Made by a program: the position numbers and the translations under genes
Source: an uncultured Oscillibacter sp.
Lineage (GTDB): Bacteria > Bacillota > Clostridia > Oscillospirales > Oscillospiraceae
Length of the DNA: 14,104 nt
Assembly (NCBI GenBank): GCA_905233795.1
Contig: CAJOFP010000001.1
Location: 1-14,104, forward strand
Direction of reading: 5' to 3'
Notes under the pieces: generated by a model
What the model saw: only the letters and a program-made list of their open reading frames with translations
Databases searched by the model: none
What the model was told of the DNA's origin: nothing
Part shown: positions 1 to 8,560 of the stretch, in pieces
Layout: the number at the start of each line of letters is the position of its first letter
Position numbering within the stretch: position 1 is the stretch's first letter

Positions 1-22
1 TGTATCAAATCGGGAGATAATC

Positions 23-1423
23 ATGGCGATTACCAAAATTAAATGTAGAAATTCCGGTCTGAAAGAAGCGATTGAGTACATTCTGAACGAAAACAAGACA
101 GAAAATCAAATTCTGACCGCACGGAACAACTGCGATCCCGGCAAGGAATACCGTCAAATGATGGATACGAAAGAATATCACGGCAAAACAGACGGCAGAC
201 AGTGTTATCACGCCATTCTGTCCTATAAACCGGGAGAAATCACTCCTGAACTTGCTTTGCAAATCGCCAAGGAATTTACAGAGGAACATCCGCGCGATTA
301 TGAGGTTGTAATTGCCGTCCATACGGATAAAAAGCATATTCACTCTCATCTTGTCTGGAACTCCGTGAACTGCGTAACAGGTGAAAAATACCATGTAAGT
401 AACGGCGATTATTATCGCAAAATCCGCGCCGTATCTGACAGATTGTGTCGGAAATACGGTCTTTCGGTTATTGTTCAGGGCGATGAACCGTCAAAAACTG
501 TCAGTTACGCCGAGTGGCTCCGTCAATCAAAAGGACAACCGACGTTCCGTTCCATGCTGGAAGCCGATATTCGGAGCGCGATTGAGGACGCGAACAGTCT
601 GGGCGAGTTTTATATGATTATGGAACATCTCGGATATGAAATCAAACACGGCAATCGTCTGTCATTCCGGCTACGCGGACAGGAGCGGTTCATGTGTCCC
701 GGACGCAAGAATCCGCTGTTCACGGAGGACAATATTCTCGCGGCGATTCAGAACAATCTGGACGATATAGAAGCGGGATTAAAACCGGCGGTTGCGTATC
801 GTCCCGCATATGAACCGTACCGGAAACATCTGAAATATACGGGATTCTTGGCGTTATACGTCCATTATCTGTATATTCTGGGCAAGATTGAAAAGCGGGA
901 GTATCCGCCGCGCATGACGCCGGAAATGCGGAAAGCTGTCATGAAATTTGAACAGTTGCGGGAAGAGTTCAAATTTCTGCGGGAAAATGACATCTCAACG
1001 GCGGAGAATATGACCGCATATAAGGCGAAAGCGGAAGAAATGTTGACCGGACTTATAAAAAAACGGACAATTCTTAATGTGCGAAAGCGGAAACGGCAAA
1101 AGCTGTATACCGCACTGGCGGATGTGGAAACGCTGGCGGATGTTCCGAGACTTTCCGCTGAAGGCGTTCCCTGTTTGGAGGGCGAGACTCGAAGATATTC
1201 CGAGGCTATATCTGTACTGGAAAAGAGCGGAATCGACCGGGAAACGCTCAAGCGGGAAAAAGCGGAGCTTTACAGTCAACTGGCGGAACTCAACCGTAAA
1301 ATCCGGACCATTCGGAAGAATCTAAAAATGTGTGTGGAAATCAGTGAAAGAACGCCGAAAATCGAGCGGGATATTCAAAACGCTGAACCTATCCGGAAGA
1401 AACGTCAGTCACAGGTCAGGTAA
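23..1423 (+). CDS. Relaxase/mobilization nuclease (MobP-like, Relaxase family)
   Basis: Predicted DNA-nicking relaxase of 466 aa that would start conjugative transfer by cutting one strand at an oriT and staying bound through a tyrosine. The N-terminal domain carries the family's histidine motif, with H100, H105, H107 and H109 followed by N113 (read HTDKKHIHSHLVWN). An N-terminal tyrosine candidate is Y19, in the segment AIEYILNENKT. The region after about residue 300 is rich in Lys, Glu and Leu and looks helical or coiled-coil, as in many Firmicute relaxases. The ATG at 23 is supported by GGGAG at 12-16. The gene looks intact. It is convergent with the nitrogen operon, and no integrase, coupling protein or mobC is visible, so any mobile element must continue to the left of the window. 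Family assignment is firm; the actual substrate is unknown. Confidence 0.9.
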   Translation: MAITKIKCRNSGLKEAIEYILNENKTENQILTARNNCDPGKEYRQMMDTKEYHGKTDGRQCYHAILSYKPGEITPELALQIAKEFTEEHPRDYEVVIAVHTDKKHIHSHLVWNSVNCVTGEKYHVSNGDYYRKIRAVSDRLCRKYGLSVIVQGDEPSKTVSYAEWLRQSKGQPTFRSMLEADIRSAIEDANSLGEFYMIMEHLGYEIKHGNRLSFRLRGQERFMCPGRKNPLFTEDNILAAIQNNLDDIEAGLKPAVAYRPAYEPYRKHLKYTGFLALYVHYLYILGKIEKREYPPRMTPEMRKAVMKFEQLREEFKFLRENDISTAENMTAYKAKAEEMLTGLIKKRTILNVRKRKRQKLYTALADVETLADVPRLSAEGVPCLEGETRRYSEAISVLEKSGIDRETLKREKAELYSQLAELNRKIRTIRKNLKMCVEISERTPKIERDIQNAEPIRKKRQSQVR

Positions 1424-1474
1424 ACATTTGTACAACCAGCAATTGCTTTGCCAAAATTCTGATAAATCAATTGT

Positions 1475-1516
1475 TGGGGTAGCGGTTTGTACCATTTGGT
1501 CCAAAGCGCTACCCCA
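1475..1516. repeat. 42-bp near-perfect palindrome between convergent genes
   Basis: The outer arms TGGGGTAGCG (1475-1484) and CGCTACCCCA (1507-1516) are perfectly complementary over 10 bp. The inner part continues as TTTG/CAAA and ACCA/TGGT around a TT centre, with only two mismatched pairs (G-G and T-C). Neither side has a run of T, so it is not a classical intrinsic terminator. It could still end transcription of the convergent relaxase and dapL genes, or be a DNA site such as an element end or a protein-binding site. The rest of the 127-base gap (1424-1550) shows no gene. Confidence 0.75.
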
Positions 1517-1550
1517 GAGATTTCACGCGAAAGACCTTATAAATTTAATC

Positions 1551-2756
1551 CTACATCACTGTAATGCGTCGAACCGCTTCTTCTATATCATTTGCTTCCC
1601 CGAACGCTGTCACGCGCATATAATTACGTCCGCGGGACCCGAATCCCGCGCCGGGCGTTGTGACAACATGTGCTTTTTGTAATAACAGATCAAAAAACTT
1701 CCATGAATCCATAGGCGCGTGAAACCAGATATAAGGCGAATTAACGCCGCCATATACGGAAAATCCGGCCTGTTTTAATCCTTCCCGGATCATCCGCGCG
1801 TTATTCTGATAATACGCAATATCCGCCCGGATTTGCTTTTGACCGGCTTGACTGTACACGGCTTCCGCGCCTCTCTGCGTAATATAGGAAACGCCGTTGA
1901 ATTTTGTCGTATGGCGGCGGTTCCACATGGCATGAAGGCTCTGTCCCTGCCGGATCAGCGTCTTTGGCACGACGGTAAAGGCGCAGCGCGTCCCCGTAAA
2001 ACCGGCGGTTTTGGAAAAACTGCGAAATTCAATGGCGCATTCCCGCGCTCCCGGAATTTCATAAATGCTGTGCGGAACTTCCGGCTCCGTAATATAGGCT
2101 TCATAAGCCGCGTCGAACAAAATGACAGCGCCGTGTTGATTGGCATACTCCACCCAGACAGACAGTTGCTTCCGCGTCAACGCCGTACCGGTGGGATTGT
2201 TAGGCGAACAAAGATAAATCAAATCCGCGTGAGAGGCGGGAAGCTCCGGAACGAAATCATTTTCCGCCGTAAGAGGCAGATAAATAACATCAGACCATTT
2301 TCCGGACGCCTGTAAATAATCGCCCGTTCTGCCGTCAATGGCGTTCGCGTCCACATAAACCGGATAGACCGGATCGCATACGGCGATTTTATTTTCAATC
2401 GAAAAAAGATCGCCGATATTGCCGCAATCGCTTTTGGCTCCGTCTGATATAAAAATCTCATCCGGCGAAATATCCGTTCCCCGCGCGCGGAAATCATGTT
2501 CCGCAATCGCGTTACGCAGAAATTCATAGCCCTGTTCCGGACCGTACCCGTGAAATGTCTCCAGCCGTCCCATCTCCGACACGGCTTTTCGCATGGCTTC
2601 CACAACGGCGGGAACCAGCGGACGCGTCACATCGCCGATTCCAAGCCGAATCGGTTTCACGTCCGGATGTTCGGCGGAATAAGCCGCCACGCGTCGGGCA
2701 ATTTCTGAAAACAGATAATTTCCCGGCAATTTCGCGTATTGTTCATTTATTTTCAC
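1551..2756 (-). CDS. dapL: LL-diaminopimelate aminotransferase
   Basis: PLP-dependent aminotransferase of 401 aa, the normal DapL length. It converts tetrahydrodipicolinate directly to LL-diaminopimelate with glutamate as amino donor, for lysine and peptidoglycan synthesis in the cytosol. Visible family marks are the N-terminal [19 protein letters not shown], the segment [15 protein letters not shown] near residues 104-118, PNNPTGT near 185-191, and the PLP lysine K249 in [14 protein letters not shown]. The start is GTG (2754-2756): the protein begins exactly where DapL proteins usually begin, and AAAGGGG lies about 10 bases upstream. It follows the ANTAR gene after 57 AT-rich bases with no terminator, so it is probably the last gene of the operon, tying diaminopimelate synthesis to glutamate supply. 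A separate weak promoter in the AT-rich gap cannot be excluded. Confidence 0.95.
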   Translation of the reverse strand: MKINEQYAKLPGNYLFSEIARRVAAYSAEHPDVKPIRLGIGDVTRPLVPAVVEAMRKAVSEMGRLETFHGYGPEQGYEFLRNAIAEHDFRARGTDISPDEIFISDGAKSDCGNIGDLFSIENKIAVCDPVYPVYVDANAIDGRTGDYLQASGKWSDVIYLPLTAENDFVPELPASHADLIYLCSPNNPTGTALTRKQLSVWVEYANQHGAVILFDAAYEAYITEPEVPHSIYEIPGARECAIEFRSFSKTAGFTGTRCAFTVVPKTLIRQGQSLHAMWNRRHTTKFNGVSYITQRGAEAVYSQAGQKQIRADIAYYQNNARMIREGLKQAGFSVYGGVNSPYIWFHAPMDSWKFFDLLLQKAHVVTTPGAGFGSRGRNYMRVTAFGEANDIEEAVRRITVM

Positions 2757-2813
2757 TGTTATAAAACCCCTTTCAGTCCGATTTCATTTCATTATTTTCA
2801 TTTATTATTTATA

Positions 2814-3395
2814 TTATTTATACGTCTGAAGAACACTTTCCGCGATTTTTCGTCTGGACACGCGCTGATTCATCGCCTGTTTCTCAATATACCGGTGGGC
2901 GTCGGCTTCTTTCATCCCCAGACGCTCAATCAAGAGCCATTTTGCCCGATTGACAAGCCGGATTTCCTCAATCTTTTCCTCCACACGAACCCGTTTCGCC
3001 TCCTGTCCGCGCAGACGTTCCCGAACGGCGCGGAGAATATTCAGATCCTGTTCCAGCGTTCTCGTGTCGATTGGCTTGGCGATCACGATTACGCCGGATG
3101 AAAGCGTTTTCGCGCAGATTTCATCGTATAATTCACAGGGGACCAGAAACATAACGCCCGCTTCACTGTTTAGACAGGTATCCGCCGCAAGACGCGTTCC
3201 GAATCCGTCAGGCAGAGGCGCGTTGATAATAATTAAATCAAATATACGTTCTGACAGAACGCGCCGCGCCGCGTTGATTCCGTTTTTGACAGTAACCCGC
3301 GCTTTTTCCAAATCATGCGAAAAGAGGGAGAGAAGCCATTTATTAAACGGCTCCGACGCGGAAACCAAAAGCAGACTGTATTCCTGAAACAGCAT
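2814..3395 (-). CDS. ANTAR-domain RNA-binding antiterminator with degenerate receiver
   Basis: Response-regulator-like protein of 193 aa. Residues 1-125 form a receiver-like fold. Residues about 135-190 are an ANTAR RNA-binding domain, with the typical pattern LVNRAKWLLIERLGMKEADAH followed by AMNQRVSRRKIAESVL. The residue where the phosphoacceptor Asp normally sits is N58 (DLIIINAPLP), while the conserved lysine K107 is kept, so phosphorylation is unlikely and a ligand or protein partner is the more probable signal. ANTAR proteins bind hexaloop RNA hairpins and stop intrinsic terminators from forming; clostridial members control nitrogen assimilation genes. The ATG at 3395 is chosen over an in-frame start 22 codons upstream because GGGGAGG (3404-3410) precedes it at the right distance. 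The two attenuators at 9760-10020 are the obvious targets, which would make this an autoregulated gene. The target assignment is inference. Confidence 0.92.
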   Translation of the reverse strand: MLFQEYSLLLVSASEPFNKWLLSLFSHDLEKARVTVKNGINAARRVLSERIFDLIIINAPLPDGFGTRLAADTCLNSEAGVMFLVPCELYDEICAKTLSSGVIVIAKPIDTRTLEQDLNILRAVRERLRGQEAKRVRVEEKIEEIRLVNRAKWLLIERLGMKEADAHRYIEKQAMNQRVSRRKIAESVLQTYK

Positions 3396-3451
3396 GTTGA
3401 ATCCCTCCCCGGCTGATATTTTGATAATGCGAAAAACACAAATATTTTTCT

Positions 3452-5050
3452 TTAATCGCATTCTAACGCCGCTTTCACAAAACCGAAAAATAACGGGTGA
3501 GGACGATCCGGGCGGCTCTTAAATTCAGGGTGAAACTGTACGCCCACAAACCACGGATGATCCGGAATTTCCACAATCTCCACCAGTTTTCCGTCCGGAG
3601 ACAGCCCCGCAAAGGACAATCCCGCCGCGTTCAGTTCCTCCCGGAACGCGTTGTTAAATTCATAACGATGCCGATGCCTCTCATAAATTTCCGCTTCGCC
3701 GTACAGTATCCGGCTCCGGCTGTTTTCTGTCAAGACGCAGGGATACCGCCCCAGCCGCATAGTGCCGCCTTTTTCTGTGATATGCTCCTGTTCCGGCATG
3801 AGATCAATCACATTCCGGGTCGGATTTTCCGAAAACTCGGCGGAATCCGCGTCTTTCCAGCCCATAACATTTCGGGCAAATTCCACTACCGCCATCTGCA
3901 TTCCCAGACAAATTCCAAAGAATGGGATATTATATTCCCGCGTAAAACGAATCGCGTGGAGCATTCCCGCGATCCCACGATCCCCGAAACCTCCGGGAAT
4001 CAGAATGCCCTGACAGTCGGACAACACGTCAGCGGCGTTTTCCGCCGTCAGCGTTTCCGAATCCACCCATTGAATTTCCACTATGGCGTCATTGGCGGTT
4101 CCGGCGTGGTTTAACGCCTCAACAACAGAGAGATATGCGTCATGAAGCCGCGTATACTTTCCCACCAGCGCGATTTTAACGCGTCTATGGGCATACTTTT
4201 CCCGTCTGACCATCGCTTTCCATTCCCGCAAATCCGGTTGTCGCGTAATTAAACCCAGTTTTCGGCATACCGCGCCGTCCAGATTTTCTTCCGCCATAAG
4301 CAATGGAATTTCATACAATGTTTCCGCCGTCAGATTTTGAATCACACAATCCGCTTCCACATTGCAGAACAGGGCGATTTTCCGGCGGATTTCTTCGGTA
4401 AAAGGCGCGTCACAGCGGCAGACCAGAATATCCGGCTGAATCCCAAGGGAAAGCAGTTCTTTGACGGAATGCTGAACCGGTTTGCTTTTTAATTCCCCCG
4501 CGCCGGGAATCTGTACTACCAGCGGAACATGAATAAAAATCACATCCTCTTTGGGACGTTCGGAAGCAATCTGCCGGATTGTTTCCAGAAAGGGCTGACT
4601 CTCAATATCTCCCACTGTTCCGCCGATTTCCGCGATTATCACGTCCACATGATCGGAAGCGGGAGCGTAAATCCGGTTTTTGATTTCATCCGTAATATGC
4701 GGGATAATCTGTACGGTAGTTCCCAGATAATCGCCCCGGCGTTCCCGATTCAGAACAGACCACCAGATTTTTCCGGAAGAGATGGAACTGTCTCCGGATA
4801 AATTTTCATCCACAAAACGCTCATAATGACCTAAATCCAAATCCGTTTCCGCGCCGTCCTCAGTGACAAAGACTTCACCGTGCTGATAGGGACTCATAGT
4901 TCCGGGATCTATATTCAAATACGGGTCAAGTTTCATATTGCGTACCCGGATGCCGCGCTGTTTCAGAAGCCGTCCAAGAGACGCCGCGCAGATACCTTTT
5001 CCCAGTCCGGATACCACGCCGCCCGTAATAAAAACAAATTTTGTCCTCAT
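3452..5050 (-). CDS. pyrG: CTP synthase (glutamine-hydrolysing)
   Basis: Cytosolic enzyme of 532 aa (family about 535) that aminates UTP to CTP using ATP and glutamine amide nitrogen. The N-terminal synthetase domain shows the P-loop region [13 protein letters not shown], then [34 protein letters not shown] and [14 protein letters not shown]. The C-terminal class I amidotransferase domain has nucleophile C381 in GICLGMQ and the H507/E509 pair in VQFHPEF, so both half-reactions should work. The start ATG overlaps the stop of the glutamine synthetase gene by ATGA, and GGGGAG lies 7 bases upstream inside that gene, indicating translational coupling. A much longer in-frame reading reaching 5401 runs through the synthetase gene and is not part of the protein. 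Its place directly behind glutamine producers suggests pyrimidine amination is coordinated with glutamine supply. Confidence 0.97.
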   Translation of the reverse strand: MRTKFVFITGGVVSGLGKGICAASLGRLLKQRGIRVRNMKLDPYLNIDPGTMSPYQHGEVFVTEDGAETDLDLGHYERFVDENLSGDSSISSGKIWWSVLNRERRGDYLGTTVQIIPHITDEIKNRIYAPASDHVDVIIAEIGGTVGDIESQPFLETIRQIASERPKEDVIFIHVPLVVQIPGAGELKSKPVQHSVKELLSLGIQPDILVCRCDAPFTEEIRRKIALFCNVEADCVIQNLTAETLYEIPLLMAEENLDGAVCRKLGLITRQPDLREWKAMVRREKYAHRRVKIALVGKYTRLHDAYLSVVEALNHAGTANDAIVEIQWVDSETLTAENAADVLSDCQGILIPGGFGDRGIAGMLHAIRFTREYNIPFFGICLGMQMAVVEFARNVMGWKDADSAEFSENPTRNVIDLMPEQEHITEKGGTMRLGRYPCVLTENSRSRILYGEAEIYERHRHRYEFNNAFREELNAAGLSFAGLSPDGKLVEIVEIPDHPWFVGVQFHPEFKSRPDRPHPLFFGFVKAALECD

Positions 5051-6276
5051 CTCCGCGCTCCCCGCTGACAATAAGCCGCGATAACGGAATCCGGAAGATG
5101 TTCCCGGATAAACGCGCTGTCCGACGCGGCGGCAATCGCCTCCGGGAGATTCGCGGGCAATCTGTGATATTTTTCCGGATTCTCCGGCGAAAGCGCGGCT
5201 TCTTTCGGGATCGGAAGGCGGTTTTCGATGCCGTACAAAGCGGCGTAAATCACCAGAGCGTATGCGAGATACGGATTGCAAAGAGAATCCGGGGAACGCA
5301 GTTCCACCCGACATCCGGTTGACAGCCGCTCGCCGTCCGCCGCCCGCCGTCCGTCCGTATTCGGGACGCGAATTATGAAAGAACGGTTTTTCCCGGACCA
5401 TCCGATCCGATTGGAAGCGCGATTCCCGCCCAGACGTTCATAGGAATTTTCACGGGGATTGAGAAATACGGTCATTTCCGGCGTGAGTTTTAAAAGTCCG
5501 GCGATGATGCGCGGCAGGGAATCCGCGCCGCCGTCGCGCACAGAGAGATTGATATGCATTCCGTTGCCTTCTTCATCGGGAAACGGTTTGGGCGAAAAAT
5601 CCGCCCACAGACCGTTCTGCGCCGCGACCGTGCGGACCATTGTATAGAATAAAACCGCGTGATCCGCCGCCGTCAAAGAATCCGCGTAATGAAAGTCAAT
5701 TTCATTTTGTCCCGGTCCGATTTTATGCAGGGATCGTTCCGGCCGGATTCCCATCTGTTCCAGCGTCAGACAGATTTCCCGCCGTATATTCTCCCCCTTA
5801 TCTTCCGGGGCGACATCCATATAGCCGGCTTTATCATACGGAATTTTGACGGGTTCGCCCCGTTCGTCTAATTTCAAAAGATAAAATTCCATTTCGGACC
5901 CGAAATCAAAGGCATATCCCAGCTTTTCGGCGTATTCTATGGCTTGTTTTAAAATCCGGCGGGTATCTGATTCAAACGGCGTCCCGTCCGGTCGCGTCAT
6001 GTCGCAGAACATATGGGCGACGCGTCCGTGCTGAGGTCGCCATGGAAACTGGACAAGCGTGGACGCGTCCGGATGTAATAAAATATCCGTATCCGCGGGA
6101 AAACCGTCAACAGCGGACGCGTCAATCGCAACGCCGCGCGAAAAGGCTTTTGACAATTCAGACGCCTGTATCGCCACGTTTTTATGCCGTCCGTATATAT
6201 CGCAAAATCCCATGCGGATAAATTTCACGTCCTCTTCTTTGACGTACTGCGTCACTTCTTCAGGAGTATATTTCAT
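5047..6276 (-). CDS. glnA: Glutamine synthetase type I family, variant metal site
   Basis: Cytosolic ligase family that joins ammonia (or another amine) to glutamate using ATP. At 409 aa it is shorter than typical GSI (about 440-470). Family motifs present: E128 and E130 in [11 protein letters not shown]192 in [10 protein letters not shown]241 in [14 protein letters not shown] at 277-282, and E325 in VELRSPD followed by CNPYLAYAL. The metal-binding glutamate expected just before GPGQNE is replaced: the segment reads [12 protein letters not shown], with K185 where HHE normally supplies the ligand. The adenylylation-tyrosine loop of GSI-beta is absent, and the arginine used for feedback in GSI-alpha (in GFVRIEESD) is not seen in the matching VDGFPADTD. 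Start ATG 6276 is chosen over an upstream in-frame ATG at 6318, which would overlap the previous gene; a GGGGG stretch lies about 10 bases upstream. It could be true glutamine synthetase, a regulatory paralogue, or a gamma-glutamylamide ligase. Confidence 0.88.
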   Translation of the reverse strand: MKYTPEEVTQYVKEEDVKFIRMGFCDIYGRHKNVAIQASELSKAFSRGVAIDASAVDGFPADTDILLHPDASTLVQFPWRPQHGRVAHMFCDMTRPDGTPFESDTRRILKQAIEYAEKLGYAFDFGSEMEFYLLKLDERGEPVKIPYDKAGYMDVAPEDKGENIRREICLTLEQMGIRPERSLHKIGPGQNEIDFHYADSLTAADHAVLFYTMVRTVAAQNGLWADFSPKPFPDEEGNGMHINLSVRDGGADSLPRIIAGLLKLTPEMTVFLNPRENSYERLGGNRASNRIGWSGKNRSFIIRVPNTDGRRAADGERLSTGCRVELRSPDSLCNPYLAYALVIYAALYGIENRLPIPKEAALSPENPEKYHRLPANLPEAIAAASDSAFIREHLPDSVIAAYCQRGARR

Positions 6277-6304
6277 AAAATTAAATCCCCCATTCTCCGC
6301 CGCG

Positions 6305-7042
6305 TCAATTCGCCACATACATCTGTTGATAAGGATTTTTATTGTCAGGCGTAACGACAGTATAAAACGAATGATAAATCATATCGAAATCAAAATCAAA
6401 CGCGGCGCAAAATTCCCGGAGATATTTTTCAATTTCCGTCATATCTTCCTGAGAAGCCGGACGCGCCGTCACCTGTTCCGGGAATAAAATTCCCGCGCGG
6501 TCAGAACGCAGATATAATTTTCCCCCGTGCATTCCGGTACAGGAAAAATCGCCGACAATAGGCTTATCGGATTTATTTTCGCCTGTTTCTTCCAGTCCCA
6601 GAACGATAATGATTCCCCCCGCCTGATATTCTCCCAGAAAACTTCCGGCGCGACCGCCGATGATGAAAACAGGCAGTTTGTCCTGATACGCTTTCATGTG
6701 AACGCCTGTTCTGTATCCGGCGTTTCCCCGGACATAGATTTCTCCGCCGCGCATGGCGTATCCCGCCGTATCGCCGACATTGCCGTGAATCACAATTTTT
6801 CCGGCGTTCATCGTATCGCCCACAGCGTCCTGCGCGTTGTCAAATACTTCTATATTCGCGCCGTCCAAATATGCCCCCAGCGCGTTTCCGGGTACGCCGT
6901 GAATCTGAATATCATACTCCCGCGCCCCCGCGCCGATGAAACGCTGTCCCAGACAGTTTGTCACGCTTATATTATCATGACAGGCGCGGATCGCGTCGTT
7001 TAATTTTATATAATCCATATCTAAAGCGTCAAGATATTTCAT
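6305..7042 (-). CDS. Glutamate synthase GXGXG-domain subunit
   Basis: Protein of 245 aa matching the C-terminal GXGXG beta-helix domain of glutamate synthase as a free-standing subunit. Repeated strand-turn units are visible: ISVTNCLGQRFIG, IQIHGVPGNALGAYLDGANIEV, IVIHGNVGDTAGYAMRGGEIYVRGNAG and VFIIGGRAGSFLGEYQAGGIIIVLG. In the large enzyme this domain is structural and helps form the ammonia channel between amidotransferase and FMN domains. The ATG at 7042 is preceded by AGGAGA. It starts 12 bases after the FMN subunit gene and ends 28 bases before the glutamine synthetase gene, so it clearly belongs to the same transcript. The same domain also occurs as a subunit of N-methylglutamate synthase and of formylmethanofuran dehydrogenase; context here favours glutamate synthase. 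Confidence 0.93.
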   Translation of the reverse strand: MKYLDALDMDYIKLNDAIRACHDNISVTNCLGQRFIGAGAREYDIQIHGVPGNALGAYLDGANIEVFDNAQDAVGDTMNAGKIVIHGNVGDTAGYAMRGGEIYVRGNAGYRTGVHMKAYQDKLPVFIIGGRAGSFLGEYQAGGIIIVLGLEETGENKSDKPIVGDFSCTGMHGGKLYLRSDRAGILFPEQVTARPASQEDMTEIEKYLREFCAAFDFDFDMIYHSFYTVVTPDNKNPYQQMYVAN

Positions 7043-7054
7043 ATTTTCCGTCTC

Positions 7055-8560
7055 CTATTCGCCCGCGTGGGCAATCCCTAAAACAGACAGTTCCCGGCTG
7101 TTCAATCCGATTCCCCGGAGCATAAGACGATTGCCCCGCAAAGCCTCAATCGAGTGAATCCCCATGCCGCCCATCAGTTCTTTGATCTCACGATTCCACG
7201 CGGTGATTAAATTTACAAGTCTTCGCGCGCCCGTATCCGGATTTAAACGCTTTACCAGATCCGACCTCTGCGTGGCGATTCCCCAATTACATTTACCGCT
7301 CTGACACGTCCTGCATAAATGACAGCCCAGCGCCAATACCGCCGCCGTCGCTATATAACAGGCGTCCGCGCCCAACGCAATCGCTTTGACTATATCCGAA
7401 GAAGAGCGAATACTGCCGCCCGCAATCAGTGAAACATGATTTCTGATCCCCTCGTCTCTCAGACGCTGATCCACGGCGGCAAGCGCAAGTTCAATTGGGA
7501 TACCCACGCTGTCCCGGATACGGGTTGGAGCCGCGCCGGTACCGCCCCGGAAACCGTCGATGGCGATTATATCCGCGCCGCTTCTGGCGATTCCGCTGGC
7601 AATCGCGGCGATATTATGCACGGCGGCGACTTTCACAATCACTGGTTTCCGATACTCTGTCGCTTCTTTCAGAGAATACACAAGCTGACGCAAATCCTCA
7701 ATCGAATAAATATCATGATGCGGCGCGGGTGAAATCGCGTCGCTTCCCTCCGGAATCATACGGGTACGGGACACATCCGGCCCGACTTTCGTCCCCGGCA
7801 GATGTCCGCCGATTCCCGGTTTCGCGCCCTGTCCCATTTTGATTTCAATCGCCGCGCCCGCTTCCAGATAATTTTTATGCACGCCGAAACGTCCCGACGC
7901 TACCTGTACAATCGTATTCGCGCCGTATGGATAAAAATCCTGATGTAACCCGCCCTCGCCGGTATTATAGCAAATTCCCAGTTCCGACGCCGCGCGCGCA
8001 AGCGACAAATGCGCGTTGTAACTGATTGATCCGTAACTCATGGCGGAAAACATAACCGGCATGGACAATTCTATCCGCGGCGCGAGTTCGCATTTTAAAC
8101 GCCCGTTTTCGTCACGTTCTAATCTTGACGGCTTTTTGCCCAAAAATACTTTTGTTTCCATCGGTTCCCGCAGGGGATCAATCGACGGATTTGTAACTTG
8201 AGAGGCGTTAATTAAGATTTTATCCCAATAGACCGGATAAGGCTTGGGATTTCCCATAGAAGACAACAAAACGCCGCCGCTTTCGGCCTGTCTGTAAATC
8301 TCCCGGACAGTATCCTGATTCCAGTTCGCGTTTTCTCTTAATTCGCAATTTGATTTGACAATTTTCAGCGCCCGCGTGGGACACAGAGAAACGCATCTTT
8401 GACAGTTTACGCAACGGCTTTCGTCGCTGAGCATGATATTGAATTCTTTTTCATAACGATGAACTTCATTGGCGCACTGCCGGACGCATACCTGACAGCG
8501 GGTACAGCGCGTATCATTCCGAATGACTTCAAATTCCGGATAGACCCATTGAACGCCCAT
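7055..8560 (-). CDS. Glutamate synthase FMN/Fe-S subunit (archaeal-type domain 2)
   Basis: Catalytic subunit of 501 aa that reductively combines 2-oxoglutarate with ammonia delivered by the amidotransferase partner. The N-terminus has two ferredoxin-type 4Fe-4S motifs, C19/C22/C25/C29 and C50/C53/C56/C60. The FMN-binding barrel follows, with GEGGLHQDF, IEIKMGQGAKPGIGGHLPG, SPAPHHDIYSIEDL, AIDGFRGGTGAAP and LIAGGSIRSSSDIVKA. A cysteine cluster CHLCRTCQSGKCNWGIATQ matches the 3Fe-4S region of glutamate synthase. The added ferredoxin domains suggest electrons arrive from ferredoxin or another iron-sulfur partner; no GltD-like NAD(P)H subunit is encoded in the window. Its ATG shares one base with the stop of the upstream amidotransferase gene (TAATG), and AAGGGGG lies 7 bases upstream. 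Family membership is certain; electron donor is inferred. Confidence 0.95.
   Translation of the reverse strand: MGVQWVYPEFEVIRNDTRCTRCQVCVRQCANEVHRYEKEFNIMLSDESRCVNCQRCVSLCPTRALKIVKSNCELRENANWNQDTVREIYRQAESGGVLLSSMGNPKPYPVYWDKILINASQVTNPSIDPLREPMETKVFLGKKPSRLERDENGRLKCELAPRIELSMPVMFSAMSYGSISYNAHLSLARAASELGICYNTGEGGLHQDFYPYGANTIVQVASGRFGVHKNYLEAGAAIEIKMGQGAKPGIGGHLPGTKVGPDVSRTRMIPEGSDAISPAPHHDIYSIEDLRQLVYSLKEATEYRKPVIVKVAAVHNIAAIASGIARSGADIIAIDGFRGGTGAAPTRIRDSVGIPIELALAAVDQRLRDEGIRNHVSLIAGGSIRSSSDIVKAIALGADACYIATAAVLALGCHLCRTCQSGKCNWGIATQRSDLVKRLNPDTGARRLVNLITAWNREIKELMGGMGIHSIEALRGNRLMLRGIGLNSRELSVLGIAHAGE

Noticed and set aside
3..20. Possible 3' end of an upstream gene (codons reading YQIGR then TAA) just before the relaxase
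   Set aside because: A mobC-like gene is often found there, but six codons are too little to support a call.
1833..2315. 160-aa plus-strand reading frame antisense to dapL
   Set aside because: It is antisense to a clear DapL coding sequence, is Arg-rich in the way of shadow frames in this genome, and has no ribosome site or recognisable domain.
3425..3462. AT-rich inverted repeat (AATGCGA/TCGCATT) across the pyrG stop, as a terminator before the ANTAR gene
   Set aside because: The stem is AT-rich with a long loop and no T tract after it on the minus strand; it is too weak to call as a terminator.
3497..4114. 205-aa plus-strand reading frame antisense to pyrG
   Set aside because: Shadow of the pyrG frame; composition and lack of a start signal fit a non-coding reading.
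5051..5401. N-terminal extension of the CTP synthase reading frame
   Set aside because: It lies wholly inside the glutamine synthetase gene in another frame, has no family resemblance, and the ATG at 5050 with GGGGAG upstream gives exactly the normal CTP synthase N-terminus.
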